From an uncultured Lachnospiraceae bacterium (GTDB lineage: Bacteria > Bacillota > Clostridia > Lachnospirales > Lachnospiraceae): DNA of 64,000 bases. Positions 16,601 to 23,946 of this stretch are shown piece by piece (the stretch's first letter is position 1; each line of letters begins with the position of its first letter). Location: NCBI GenBank assembly GCA_944377405.1, contig CALWES010000004.1, positions 1-64,000 on the forward strand, given 5' to 3'. A program made the translations under genes and the position numbers. The notes under the pieces are model-generated. The model saw nothing but the letters and a program-made list of their open reading frames with translations, had not been told where the DNA came from and did not search any database.

Positions 16601-17295
16601 AGGAGGATACCCGCCTGTCTCCGAAAAAGACCGTATCGGAGCTGCGGGCGGATGCAGAGGGGGACTATGACGACCTGTCGGAGGCGGAATCGGAGTTCCT
16701 CCTCCAGTGCGAGGACCCGGAGATCACGGAGGCCCTTCAGATCCTTTCCGGAAGGCTCTCCCAGGAGGGCCAGGGCGCCCGCAGGGGAACCGCCTATCAC
16801 AGGGTGTTCCAGCTCCTGTCCTTTGGGACGGAGACAGATGCCCGGCAGGAGATCCTCCGGATGCAGGCCCAGGGAAAGCTTACAAAGGAGGAAGCCGCCC
16901 TGGTGGATCCGGAGGTCATCGGACATTTCCTGGAAAGCGGCCTTGGGAAGCGGATGGCAGAGGCGGCGGCCAGAGGGGCCCTTTACCGGGAGCGGCGCTT
17001 TATGATCGGCGTCCCCGCCAGGGAGCTGTCCCCGGGGGCAGAGTCCCGGAGCCTTCAGCTTCTTCAGGGTATCATAGACGCCTACATGGAAAATGAAGAC
17101 GGCAGCCTGAGCCTCATCGACTATAAGACGGACGGCTTTTACGGCCTGTCCCGGGAGGAGGCGGAGGAGTGCCTCAGAAAGCGCTACGGCATCCAGCTGG
17201 GCCTTTACAGCAGGGCCCTGGAGCAGCTTCTTGGGAAACCGGTGAAGGAACAGCTGATCTACAGCACCTTCCTGGGGAGGACCCTCCCCCTCTGA
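13621..17295 (+). CDS. addA: ATP-dependent helicase/nuclease subunit A
   Basis: 1224-residue UvrD-like superfamily 1 helicase fused to a RecB-type nuclease. Walker A is A-A-A-G-S-G-K-T (22-29); the Q-motif T-E-Q-Q precedes it. Later helicase motifs are visible as I-D-E-Y-Q-D-S, V-G-D-V-K-Q-S-I-Y-R-F, S-I-H-K-S-K-G-L-E-Y and V-A-M-T-R-A-R. The nuclease near the C-terminus has G-I-I-D-A...L-I-D-Y-K-T-D. It forms a heterodimer with AddB and starts within the addB stop codon (ATGA), so the two are translated together. All key residues I can check are intact, so the complex should be active. Confidence 0.96.
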   Translation: MKWTEQQQKVIDTEHKNLLVSAAAGSGKTAVLVARILRMLTDPEDPVSVDRLLIMTFTRAAAEEMRERIGTALREAIRKDPEDRWLRLQKALLPRARIATIDSICQNLIKQNYELLSLDPGFRVADEGELKLMRNDILTEILEEKYQEGDETFLRFAEIYGTGRSDDRLRELVEKAYRFIDSHPWPLRCLQQQREEILRESRGELGSLPWMQYLFGDLRGRMEEYRSLLRRAELCCQEPDGPLPYLEGVRELQQWGETLAAAEDYGKLQELLAGLKFQSLKQVRGPKYDPEKKAQVKAVCDQMKAYVKGLRESYGTLPEEALLLELRETAPYLLELCNLVEAFALRYEAGRREKNLVDFSDMEHLALRLLYREQEGEMVPSELADELAGHFHEILIDEYQDSNLVQEALVQALSGERFGRPNVFMVGDVKQSIYRFRLAKPELFMDKYGSYPSEFLEEKNDLKIELNRNFRSRPEVLYSVNDIFYKIMQQHVGGVEYTEKTALYPGASFPEGEKPGSYRTELLLLNLAEKEEEDDSGKLELEARLIAGRIREMIPLGGKEAPFMISDGKGGFRPLRYRDVVILLRAPGTTAEQLVDTLGDYGIPAYTENASGYFSAPEVETMLAFLSVIDNPHQDIPLAAVLRSEAGGFGDDDLAFIRGEFDRRMEEKTPECRDLYAALSDMARTRGEETPLGKKAARFLKLLKELRRHGDFMPVYQLLSEIYRETGYYACVSALPFGMQRRKNLDMLLERARIFSETSYSGIFHFVRYVEELRKYDTDYGEAGTASEQDDLVRITSIHKSKGLEYPVVFLAGLDRQFNRQDTKETVLIDPDLGVASDYVDLESRVRYPGLKKEVLKQKLLTDSYGEELRVLYVAMTRAREKLILTAAVNDAVKKLEKWQGISGLLGEGEKLPKGVLMNGSSYLDLILMGLSEKGTNVEKKIISPYELSDREEVRETDRLREYEGLRSLDLREMGDLSLAEELSDRESWSYPWQEDTRLSPKKTVSELRADAEGDYDDLSEAESEFLLQCEDPEITEALQILSGRLSQEGQGARRGTAYHRVFQLLSFGTETDARQEILRMQAQGKLTKEEAALVDPEVIGHFLESGLGKRMAEAAARGALYRERRFMIGVPARELSPGAESRSLQLLQGIIDAYMENEDGSLSLIDYKTDGFYGLSREEAEECLRKRYGIQLGLYSRALEQLLGKPVKEQLIYSTFLGRTLPL

Positions 17296-17342
17296 CTGTA
17301 TCAAAAAAAGAACAGGATCATTGTTAAATTTTCTTCAAAAGA

Positions 17343-17375
17343 AAGCCGGGACTGCTTGAAAGAGTTCCGGCTTTT
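17343..17375 (+). terminator. Terminator after addBA
   Basis: An 11-bp stem (AAGCCGGGACT / AGTTCCGGCTT, one G-T pair) with a 9-base loop, followed by TTTTG. The T run is short, so termination may be partial. Confidence 0.65.
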
Positions 17376-17383
17376 GTGATAAT
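17356..17383 (+). promoter_or_regulatory. Candidate nfn promoter overlapping the terminator
   Basis: TTGAAA (17356-17361), 16 bp, GATAAT (17378-17383). The -35 lies in the loop of the addA terminator. The nfn genes use a more biased codon set than their neighbours, which fits strong independent expression. An AGGAGGGG site precedes the nfnA start. Confidence 0.45.
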
Positions 17384-17450
17384 ATAAACAACAGTGACTT
17401 TGAGTAAAGACGCAGAAAGACACCTTAAAAACCTTTAGGAGGGGAGATAC

Positions 17451-18341
17451 ATGTATAAGATACTTGAGGCTGAAATGTTGGCTGATAAGATTTATCGTAT
17501 GGTAGTGGAAGCTCCGTACGTGGCAAGATCCTGTCAGCCGGGAGAATTCCTGATCGTAAAGATGGATGAAAGGGGAGAGAGAATCCCGCTTACGATCTGC
17601 GATTTCGACAGGGAAAAGGGAACCGTTGACATCATTTTCCAGGTAGTCGGCGCATCTACTTTCCGTATGGCGGAGCTGCAGGCAGGAGACGCTTTTGAGG
17701 ACGTGGTAGGACCTCTCGGCAATCCTTCCGATTTCATTAAGGAACCCCTGGAGGAAGTGAAGAAAAAGCACTACTGCTTTATCGCCGGCGGCGTTGGCGC
17801 TGCTCCCATCTATCCTCAGGTCAAGTGGTTCCATCAGCAGGGTATCGAGTGCGACGTGATCCTGGGAACCAGGACCCATGACACCCTGATCATGGAGAAG
17901 CAGCTGGAAGCAGTTGCCACCAACCTCTATGTCTGCACGGATGACGGAAGCTACAAGGCTCACGGAAATGTCTGCGTTGTCCTGGAGGACCTGGTTAAGA
18001 ATCAGGGCAAGCATTATGATGTAGTGGTTGCCATCGGCCCCATGATCATGATGAAGTTTGTCTGCCAGCTGACCAAGGATCTGAACATCCCCACCATTGT
18101 TTCCATGAACCCCATCATGGTGGACGGTACCGGTATGTGCGGCGCCTGCCGTGTACAGGTAGGCGATCAGATCAAGTTTGCCTGCGTGGATGGACCGGAG
18201 TTTGACGGACATCTCATTGACTGGGCGCTTGCAATGAAGCGTATGAATACCTATAAGTCAGAAGAAGGAAGAGCAATGCTGAAGGTTCAGGAAGGCGCAA
18301 CCCATCACGGCGGCTGCGGAAACTGCGGAGGTGATAAATAA
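17451..18341 (+). CDS. nfnA: NADH-dependent ferredoxin:NADP+ oxidoreductase, small subunit (NfnA/SfnA)
   Basis: 296-residue ferredoxin-NADP reductase-type protein related to dihydroorotate dehydrogenase electron-transfer subunits. An FAD-binding barrel is followed by an NAD-binding domain (I-A-G-G-V-G-A-A-P-I). A C-terminal cysteine set (M-C-G-A-C-R...F-A-C) holds a [2Fe-2S] cluster. The tail ends in an extra G-G-C-G-N-C-G motif. With NfnB it couples NADH and reduced ferredoxin to NADP+ reduction by flavin-based electron bifurcation in the cytosol, supplying NADPH in anaerobes. Its stop and the nfnB start share one base. Confidence 0.93.
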   Translation: MYKILEAEMLADKIYRMVVEAPYVARSCQPGEFLIVKMDERGERIPLTICDFDREKGTVDIIFQVVGASTFRMAELQAGDAFEDVVGPLGNPSDFIKEPLEEVKKKHYCFIAGGVGAAPIYPQVKWFHQQGIECDVILGTRTHDTLIMEKQLEAVATNLYVCTDDGSYKAHGNVCVVLEDLVKNQGKHYDVVVAIGPMIMMKFVCQLTKDLNIPTIVSMNPIMVDGTGMCGACRVQVGDQIKFACVDGPEFDGHLIDWALAMKRMNTYKSEEGRAMLKVQEGATHHGGCGNCGGDK

Positions 18342-19729
18342 TGGCAATGGACGTATTACATAAGGTTCCCGTAAGAGAACAGGACCCGAAGGTGAGAGCA
18401 ACCAACTTTGAAGAGGTTTGCTACGGATATAATGAGGAAGAGGCCAAGATCGAAGCTGAAAGATGTATCGACTGCAAGAAGCCCCTTTGCGTACAGGGCT
18501 GCCCCGTAAACATCGACATCCCGGGCTTTATCCGTCAGGTAAAGCAGGGCAATTACGAGGAGGCTGCAAAGGTCATCGGACTTTCCTCCGCCCTTCCGGC
18601 TATCTGCGGACGTGTATGTCCCCAGGAGACCCAGTGTGAGGGCCGCTGCATCAGAGGCATCAAGGGAGAGCCCATCTCCATCGGAAAGCTGGAGAGATTC
18701 GTTGCTGACTGGTCCCACGAGCACAACATCGTTGCTGCTGAAAAGGGTGAGCCCAACGGCAAGAAGGTTGCTGTAGTAGGCGCAGGCCCTGCAGGTCTTA
18801 CCTGTGCAGGAGACCTGGCAAAGCTGGGCTACGATGTAACCATCTTCGAGGCTCTGCATCAGCCCGGAGGCGTACTCCTTTACGGTATCCCGGAGTTCCG
18901 TCTTCCCAAGGAAAAGATCGTTGCAAAGGAGATCGAGGTCGTTAAGAACCTCGGTGTCAAGATCGAGTGCAACGTTATCATCGGAAAGTCCATCACCATC
19001 GATGAGCTTCTGAACGAAGAGGGCTTCGATGCCGTATTCGTAGGCTCCGGCGCAGGACTTCCGAAGTTCATGGGCATCCCCGGCGAGAACGCCAACGGCG
19101 TATTCTCCGCAAATGAGTTCCTTACCAGAAACAACCTGATGAAGGCCTTCAAGGATTATGATACACCGATCATGAGAGCAAAGAAGGTAGTGGTAGTAGG
19201 CGGCGGAAACGTAGCCATGGATGCTGCCCGTACCGCTCTTCGTCTCGGCGCAGAGGTACATGTAGTATACCGCCGTTCCGAGGCTGAGCTTCCTGCCCGT
19301 GTGGAGGAGGTTCATCATGCAAAGGAAGAGGGCGTGATCTTCGATCTGCTCCAGAACCCCACAGAGATCCTCATGGATGAAAACGACAACGTAAGAGGCA
19401 TGAAGATCGTGAAGATGGAGCTGGGCGAGCCGGATGCTTCCGGAAGAAGAAAGCCCGTAGAGATCCCCGGATCCGAGTACGAGATCGACTGCGACGCAGT
19501 GATCATGTCTCTGGGAACTTCTCCCAACCCTCTGATCTCCTCCACCACCAAGGGACTTGAAATCAACTCCCACAAGTGCATCATCGCTGAGGAAGAGACC
19601 GGAAAGACCTCCAAGGAAGGCGTATATGCAGGCGGCGACGCCGTAACCGGCGCAGCAACCGTTATCCTGGCCATGGAGGCAGGTAAGGCCGGCGCAAAGG
19701 GTATCCACGAGTACCTGAGCAACCACTAA
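18341..19729 (+). CDS. nfnB: NADPH-dependent glutamate synthase-like subunit of Nfn (NfnB)
   Basis: 462-residue flavoprotein of the GltD family. The N-terminal domain carries the two [4Fe-4S] cysteine groups (C-I-D-C-x-x-P-L-C-V-x-G-C-P and C-G-R-V-C-P-x-E-x-Q-C-E-G-x-C). FAD- and NADPH-binding Rossmann loops are V-V-G-A-G-P-A-G-L and V-V-G-G-G-N-V-A-M-D. With nfnA immediately upstream and no large glutamate synthase subunit nearby, it is best read as NfnB rather than GltD. Codon choice is more biased than in the flanking genes, consistent with high expression. Confidence 0.93.
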   Translation: MAMDVLHKVPVREQDPKVRATNFEEVCYGYNEEEAKIEAERCIDCKKPLCVQGCPVNIDIPGFIRQVKQGNYEEAAKVIGLSSALPAICGRVCPQETQCEGRCIRGIKGEPISIGKLERFVADWSHEHNIVAAEKGEPNGKKVAVVGAGPAGLTCAGDLAKLGYDVTIFEALHQPGGVLLYGIPEFRLPKEKIVAKEIEVVKNLGVKIECNVIIGKSITIDELLNEEGFDAVFVGSGAGLPKFMGIPGENANGVFSANEFLTRNNLMKAFKDYDTPIMRAKKVVVVGGGNVAMDAARTALRLGAEVHVVYRRSEAELPARVEEVHHAKEEGVIFDLLQNPTEILMDENDNVRGMKIVKMELGEPDASGRRKPVEIPGSEYEIDCDAVIMSLGTSPNPLISSTTKGLEINSHKCIIAEEETGKTSKEGVYAGGDAVTGAATVILAMEAGKAGAKGIHEYLSNH

Positions 19730-19796
19730 AGCGTTCCATTCAGGAAGCTTTGTGTCCCGGCAGGGAATCAAAACCGAACAGAAACCATAACATGCT

Positions 19797-19834
19797 CCCG
19801 CACAGACGGCGGCTTAAGCTGCCGCCGGTGCGGG
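19797..19834 (+). terminator. Long GC-rich hairpin after nfnB
   Basis: Nested stems CCCGCAC/GTGCGGG and CGGCGGC/GCCGCCG, separated by an AGA bulge, with a TTAAGCT loop. There is no clear T run after it, so it may work as an mRNA 3' stabiliser or a weak terminator rather than a classic intrinsic terminator. Confidence 0.5.
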
Positions 19835-19870
19835 ATAACTGTATCTATAAGTATCTATGAGGACCTGAGG

Positions 19871-20386
19871 ATGGAAGGATTATACAAAAAGGAAATTTTC
19901 GAGCTGCTGGAGCAGAAGGGGATCCCCTTCGAAAAAATGGAGCATGAGGCGGTATTTACCATGGAGGAGATGGACCGGGCAGGCATCACAAAAAAAGGCT
20001 GTGTCTGCAAGAACCTGTTCCTTCGGGACGCCAAGGGAAAGCAGCACTATCTGGTAACGGCACCGGAGGATAAGCGGGTGGACATGAAGAAGCTGGCGGC
20101 CCAGATTGGCTCCACCAGGCTCAGCTTTGCCTCCCCGGAGCGGCTGGAGCGCTACCTGAAGATCCAGCAGGGCTCCGTCTCTCCCCTGTGCATCCTGAAT
20201 GACGAAAGCAGGACCGTGATCTTCGTGGCGGATGAGGATCTGAAGCAGGAAAAGGAGATCGGCGTGCACCCCAACGACAACACGGCCACCCTCTGGATCT
20301 CCTTCCAGGACCTGGAGGGCCTGATCCGGGAGCACGGAAACGAGACGGTTTTTGCCCATTTTGAGCCCCAGGAGCCCGAGGCCTGA
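19871..20386 (+). CDS. YbaK/ProXp-type aminoacyl-tRNA deacylase (PrdX-like)
   Basis: 171 residues of the YbaK / prolyl-tRNA synthetase-associated domain family, which hydrolyses mischarged Ala- or Cys-tRNA(Pro) in trans. Typical features are the opening helix K-G-I-P-F-E-K-M-E-H, the core lysine in C-K-N-L-F-L-R-D, the block R-L-S-F-A-S-P-E-R-L, and G-S-V-S-P-L-C-I-L-N. The best match by memory is the PrdX/ProX subgroup. GAGGA lies 8 nt before the chosen ATG. It follows the nfn hairpin and precedes a HicB-like gene by 40 bp. Confidence 0.85.
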   Translation: MEGLYKKEIFELLEQKGIPFEKMEHEAVFTMEEMDRAGITKKGCVCKNLFLRDAKGKQHYLVTAPEDKRVDMKKLAAQIGSTRLSFASPERLERYLKIQQGSVSPLCILNDESRTVIFVADEDLKQEKEIGVHPNDNTATLWISFQDLEGLIREHGNETVFAHFEPQEPEA

Positions 20387-20425
20387 TATGGACGGAACCG
20401 ACAGAAGAGAAAAAGGAGACCAGCT

Positions 20426-20704
20426 ATGAAATTTATATATCCGGCAGTGATCGGACAGAAGGAAGACGGCGGCTACAGAGCCCATTTTCCGGACCTGGCC
20501 CAGTGCGTCGTGGAGGCGGACAGCCTGGAGGAGGTCATCGAAAAGGCCAAGGAGGCGGAGTTCAACTGGATCTCTGCCGAGCTGGAGGAGGAGGGAGCAG
20601 AGCTGCCTCCCAGAAGTGAAGCTTCGGAGATCGCCCTGAAGGAGGGACAGATCCTCCGGAACATCTCCACCACTATCAAATTTTTTGAAGGCTGGGAAGA
20701 GTAG
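20426..20704 (+). CDS. HicB-like protein without a HicA partner
   Basis: 92 residues with the degraded RNase H-like HicB fold: M-K-F-I-Y-P-A-V-I, then D-G-G-Y-R-A-H-F-P-D-L and the D-S-L-E-E-V-I-E-K-A-K helix. HicB proteins normally neutralise the HicA mRNA interferase encoded next to them. Neither neighbour is HicA: a tRNA-editing homologue lies upstream and a MATE transporter starts 2 bp downstream. The C-terminal part lacks an obvious HTH or ribbon-helix-helix DNA-binding domain. Solitary HicB-like proteins are common in Clostridia and their role is not known. Confidence 0.8.
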   Translation: MKFIYPAVIGQKEDGGYRAHFPDLAQCVVEADSLEEVIEKAKEAEFNWISAELEEEGAELPPRSEASEIALKEGQILRNISTTIKFFEGWEE

Positions 20705-20706
20705 GC

Positions 20707-22116
20707 ATGAAAGGCGGAACAGAAGCAAGGACCATCGATCTTCTGGAGGGTCCGATCCTTCCGGCCCTGTCCAGACTGGCCCTGCCCATTATGGCCACGG
20801 CCTTCGTCCAGATGGCCTATAACCTGACGGACATGGCCTGGATCGGATTTCTGGGTTCCAATTCCGTGGCGGCGGTGGGAGCCGCCGGCATGTTCACCTG
20901 GTTTGCCCAGGGGGTGATGAACATCGCCAAGATGGGAGGCCAGGTCATGGTGGCCCAGTCCATCGGTGCCGGAGAGGAACAGGAGGCCAGGGCCTACCTG
21001 AGGGGAAGCCTGCAGCTGACCCTGCTTCTGGCCCTGGTCTACGGACTGGCCTGTCTGGCCTTTGCAAAGCCTCTCATCGGCTTTTTCCAGTTTTCCAACC
21101 AGGAGACCAGAGAGCAGGCGGAGATCTATCTGCGCATCGTCTGCGGACTGATCCTCTTCGCCTTCCTGAACCAGACCATGACGGGGCTTTACACCTCCGT
21201 GGGAGACTCCAGGACCCCCTTTCTGGCCAACTGTATCGGCCTTTTCGGCAACATGATCTTCGATCCCATGCTGATCTTCGGCATCGGCCCCTTCCCCCGG
21301 ATGGGGGTGGCGGGAGCCGCTCTGGCCACCGTATCCGCCCAGGCGGTGGTGACCCTGGCCCTGTTCCTCATGCGGAAAAGGAGCCATGCCCCCGTATTTG
21401 AAAACATGGCCCTCCAGAAGCCCGTCTCGGCCTTCCACTACCGGCGCATGATCGGGATCGGCCTGCCCGCCTCGGTCCAGACCATGGTCTACTGCGGCAT
21501 CAGTATGGTGCTGACCCGTCTGGTATCCGGCTGGGGAGATGCCGCCGTTGCGGTACAGCGGGTAGGCAATCAGATCGAATCCCTGGGATGGATGACGGGA
21601 GAGGGCTTCGGCGCTGCGGTGAATGCCTTCATGGCCCAGAACTACGGCGCCAGACGCCTGGACCGGGTAAAACAGAGCTACAGGGCATCCCTGATCCTGA
21701 TGCTGATCTGGGGCGCCTTTACCACCCTGGTGCTGTACTTCGGGGCAGAGCCCCTCTTCCGGATCTTTATTCACGAGCCGGAGATCGTACCGGAGGGAGT
21801 CAACTATCTGCGGATCCTCTCCTTCGGGGAGATCCCCATGTGCTTTGAGCTCATGACGGTGGGAGCCCTGTCGGGACTGGGCCGCACCGGGATCTGCTCC
21901 ATCATCAGCATGACCCTTACGGGATCCCGGATCCCCATCGCTCTGATGCTTTCCTCCACGGCCCTGGCCTTAAGCGGTATCTGGTGGGCCTTCACGGTAT
22001 CAAGCATCATAAAGGGGATCGTGTTCACCATCACCTTCGCCATCATCCTCCGGAGGCTTATGAAGGATCAGAGGGCTTTCCTGGAGCCCCTTCCGGGCAA
22101 AAATTTCTTGTCATGA
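20707..22116 (+). CDS. MATE family efflux transporter
   Basis: 469-residue membrane protein with about 12 hydrophobic segments in two homologous halves. The start L-P-A-L-S-R-L-A-L-P-I-M-A-T, the T-D-M-A-W-I-G-F-L-G segment and the second-half equivalent G-I-G-L-P-A-S-V-Q are diagnostic. MATE proteins export cationic drugs or metabolites using Na+ or H+ gradients. The substrate is not predictable, and regulation is probably shared with the two small genes before it. Confidence 0.92.
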   Translation: MKGGTEARTIDLLEGPILPALSRLALPIMATAFVQMAYNLTDMAWIGFLGSNSVAAVGAAGMFTWFAQGVMNIAKMGGQVMVAQSIGAGEEQEARAYLRGSLQLTLLLALVYGLACLAFAKPLIGFFQFSNQETREQAEIYLRIVCGLILFAFLNQTMTGLYTSVGDSRTPFLANCIGLFGNMIFDPMLIFGIGPFPRMGVAGAALATVSAQAVVTLALFLMRKRSHAPVFENMALQKPVSAFHYRRMIGIGLPASVQTMVYCGISMVLTRLVSGWGDAAVAVQRVGNQIESLGWMTGEGFGAAVNAFMAQNYGARRLDRVKQSYRASLILMLIWGAFTTLVLYFGAEPLFRIFIHEPEIVPEGVNYLRILSFGEIPMCFELMTVGALSGLGRTGICSIISMTLTGSRIPIALMLSSTALALSGIWWAFTVSSIIKGIVFTITFAIILRRLMKDQRAFLEPLPGKNFLS

Positions 22117-22177
22117 TGGGTTGATTATGGTATAGTTTAAAGTGCTATATTAAAAATTCGGGCGGAAGATCGTCCGA
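22108..22177 (+). promoter_or_regulatory. Strong promoter and leader hairpin of the peptide transporter operon
   Basis: TTGTCA (22108-22113), exactly 17 bp, TATAGT (22131-22136) with an upstream TGG. The -35 overlaps the end of the MATE gene. The short leader carries a hairpin TCGGGCG/CGTCCGA (22158-22177) just before the AAAGGAG ribosome site. Confidence 0.75.
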
Positions 22178-22191
22178 CAAAGGAGAAAAAA

Positions 22192-23877
22192 ATGAAAAAG
22201 AAGCTGGCAATGACACTTGCCGTTTCGATGCTTGCAGGCTCCCTGCTCTCCGCATGCGGAGGCCAGAGCGCATCAAACGGTACAACCGCGTCGGGAGACG
22301 CTGCTCAGCAGAGTGGCGCCAGTGCTGCAGAAGGCACGGATATCCCGGCAGTATCAGAGGGACACGAGGGATATCTGAACGTATGCCTGAGTGCGGATAT
22401 CATGACCGCAGACGTGCAGAAGACCTCCAATGACTACGAGATCCCCATGAACATCTACGACACCCTGGTGCAGATCAAGGTGGCAGATGACGGCAGCTCC
22501 TCCATCGAGCCCATGCTGGCGGAGAGCTGGGAGGTCTCCGAAGACGGCCTGACCTACACCTTCCATCTGAGGGACGATGTGACCTTCCAGAATGGAAATG
22601 CCTTTACGGCAGAGGATGTAAGGTACACCTTCAACAGGATGTTTACGGCAGACGGAACGGTCAATTCCTCCTTCCTTGACCAGATCAAGGGCGCGGACGA
22701 ACTGATGGCAGGAACAGCAGAGGAGCTGTCCGGCCTGGAAGTCCTTGACGATTACACGGTACGCATCACCTTAAAGGAGCCCTTCGGCGCATTCCTTTCC
22801 GCTCTGGCCTTCACGGCCTGCAGCATCTACGATGAGGAAGCCACCGAGGCGGCTGGAGCTGACTTCGGCATGGTGCCGGAGGCAACGGTAGGCTCCGGTC
22901 CCTTCATCTTTGAGAGCTGGACCCCCAACGCAGAGCTGGTGCTCACCAGAAATGACGATTACTGGAACGGCCCGGCCCAGATCCCCGGCGTCGTGATCCG
23001 GATCATCCCCGACACGGAGACCCAGACCATGATGTACGAGAGCGGAGAACTGGACCTTCTGGATCTGAAGACCAACCCGGAGGCAGTGGACCGGATCACG
23101 GAGACATATCCGGATCAGATCGTAACCGGCCCCATCCTGGGAGTGGATTATGTATTTATGAATCAGAACGTTGAGCCCCTCAACGATGTCCGGGTAAGAA
23201 AAGCCATCCAGATGGCCATCGACAGACAGATGATCCTGGACGAGCTTTACGGCGGCAGAGGCAACGTCGAGAACGGCCTTCTGGCAACGGGCATGATCGG
23301 CTACAACGACAGCCTGCCGGAGATCCCCTATGATCCGGAAGGAGCAATGGAGCTTCTGGCAGAGGCGGGTTATCCCGACGGCTTTACCATCGAGCTGGGT
23401 TCCGATTCCTCCGACTCCGAGATGCGGACCATGATCACGGAGATCATCCAGTCCATGCTGGCAGAGGTGGGAATCAATGTGGAGATCAAGAAGTACGATC
23501 AGTCCACCTGGCTTGAGACCAGAAGAGCCGGCGAGATGCCCATGTATGTTTCTTCCTGGACTGCAGATTTCAACGACCCGGACAACTTCTTCTATACCTT
23601 CTTCGGAACCCAGGAGAACAGCAAGATCCGTTCCATCAATTATCCTGACACTTCCGTGATGCAGGAGGTGGCCAAGGCAAGGACCATCGTGGATGAGGAT
23701 GAGCGTATGGAGACCTATCACCAGCTTGAGACAAAGCTGATACAGGATGACGCCTGCATGGTGCCCCTGTGGTCTCTGGATCACCTGTTTGCAGTAAGCC
23801 AGCGGACCAAGGGCTTTAAGGTCAGCTGGAACGGCTTCTCAGACAGCTCGTTCTATCCGGTATACTTTGAGGAATAA
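22192..23877 (+). CDS. ABC transporter substrate-binding lipoprotein (peptide/opine family 5)
   Basis: 561 residues with a lipoprotein signal (M-K-K-K...L-L-S-A-C, Cys23 lipidated) and a Gly/Ser/Ala-rich linker to about residue 55. The mature part is a family 5 solute-binding protein (OppA/DppA type): Y-L-N-V-C-L-S near the N-terminus, W-E-V-S-E-D-G-L-T-Y-T-F-H-L-R, and D-P-D-N-F-F in the second lobe. It sits on the outer face of the membrane and delivers peptides or a similar ligand to the permeases encoded downstream. A strong hairpin separates it from the permease genes, fitting the usual excess of binding protein. Confidence 0.93.
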   Translation: MKKKLAMTLAVSMLAGSLLSACGGQSASNGTTASGDAAQQSGASAAEGTDIPAVSEGHEGYLNVCLSADIMTADVQKTSNDYEIPMNIYDTLVQIKVADDGSSSIEPMLAESWEVSEDGLTYTFHLRDDVTFQNGNAFTAEDVRYTFNRMFTADGTVNSSFLDQIKGADELMAGTAEELSGLEVLDDYTVRITLKEPFGAFLSALAFTACSIYDEEATEAAGADFGMVPEATVGSGPFIFESWTPNAELVLTRNDDYWNGPAQIPGVVIRIIPDTETQTMMYESGELDLLDLKTNPEAVDRITETYPDQIVTGPILGVDYVFMNQNVEPLNDVRVRKAIQMAIDRQMILDELYGGRGNVENGLLATGMIGYNDSLPEIPYDPEGAMELLAEAGYPDGFTIELGSDSSDSEMRTMITEIIQSMLAEVGINVEIKKYDQSTWLETRRAGEMPMYVSSWTADFNDPDNFFYTFFGTQENSKIRSINYPDTSVMQEVAKARTIVDEDERMETYHQLETKLIQDDACMVPLWSLDHLFAVSQRTKGFKVSWNGFSDSSFYPVYFEE

Positions 23878-23893
23878 AGGACGACCATTACCC

Positions 23894-23927
23894 GGACGGA
23901 ACTGCAGTCCCTGCAGTTCCGTCCTTT
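23894..23927 (+). terminator. Intra-operon hairpin / attenuating terminator
   Basis: A perfect 14-bp stem (GGACGGAACTGCAG and its complement) with a 3-base loop, followed by only TTTC. Placed after the binding-protein gene and before the permeases, it probably blocks 3' decay or partially terminates, raising binding-protein mRNA over transporter mRNA. Confidence 0.7.
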
Positions 23928-23946
23928 CAAGTATAAGAGGTTTCCC

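Noticed and set aside
18341..19729. gltD subunit of glutamate synthase
   Set aside because: No gltB; the nfnA gene overlaps its start, which defines the bifurcating Nfn pair.
20426..20704. Complete hicAB toxin-antitoxin pair
   Set aside because: No HicA-like frame (50-80 residues with the double-stranded RNA-binding fold) exists on either strand within the flanking sequence.
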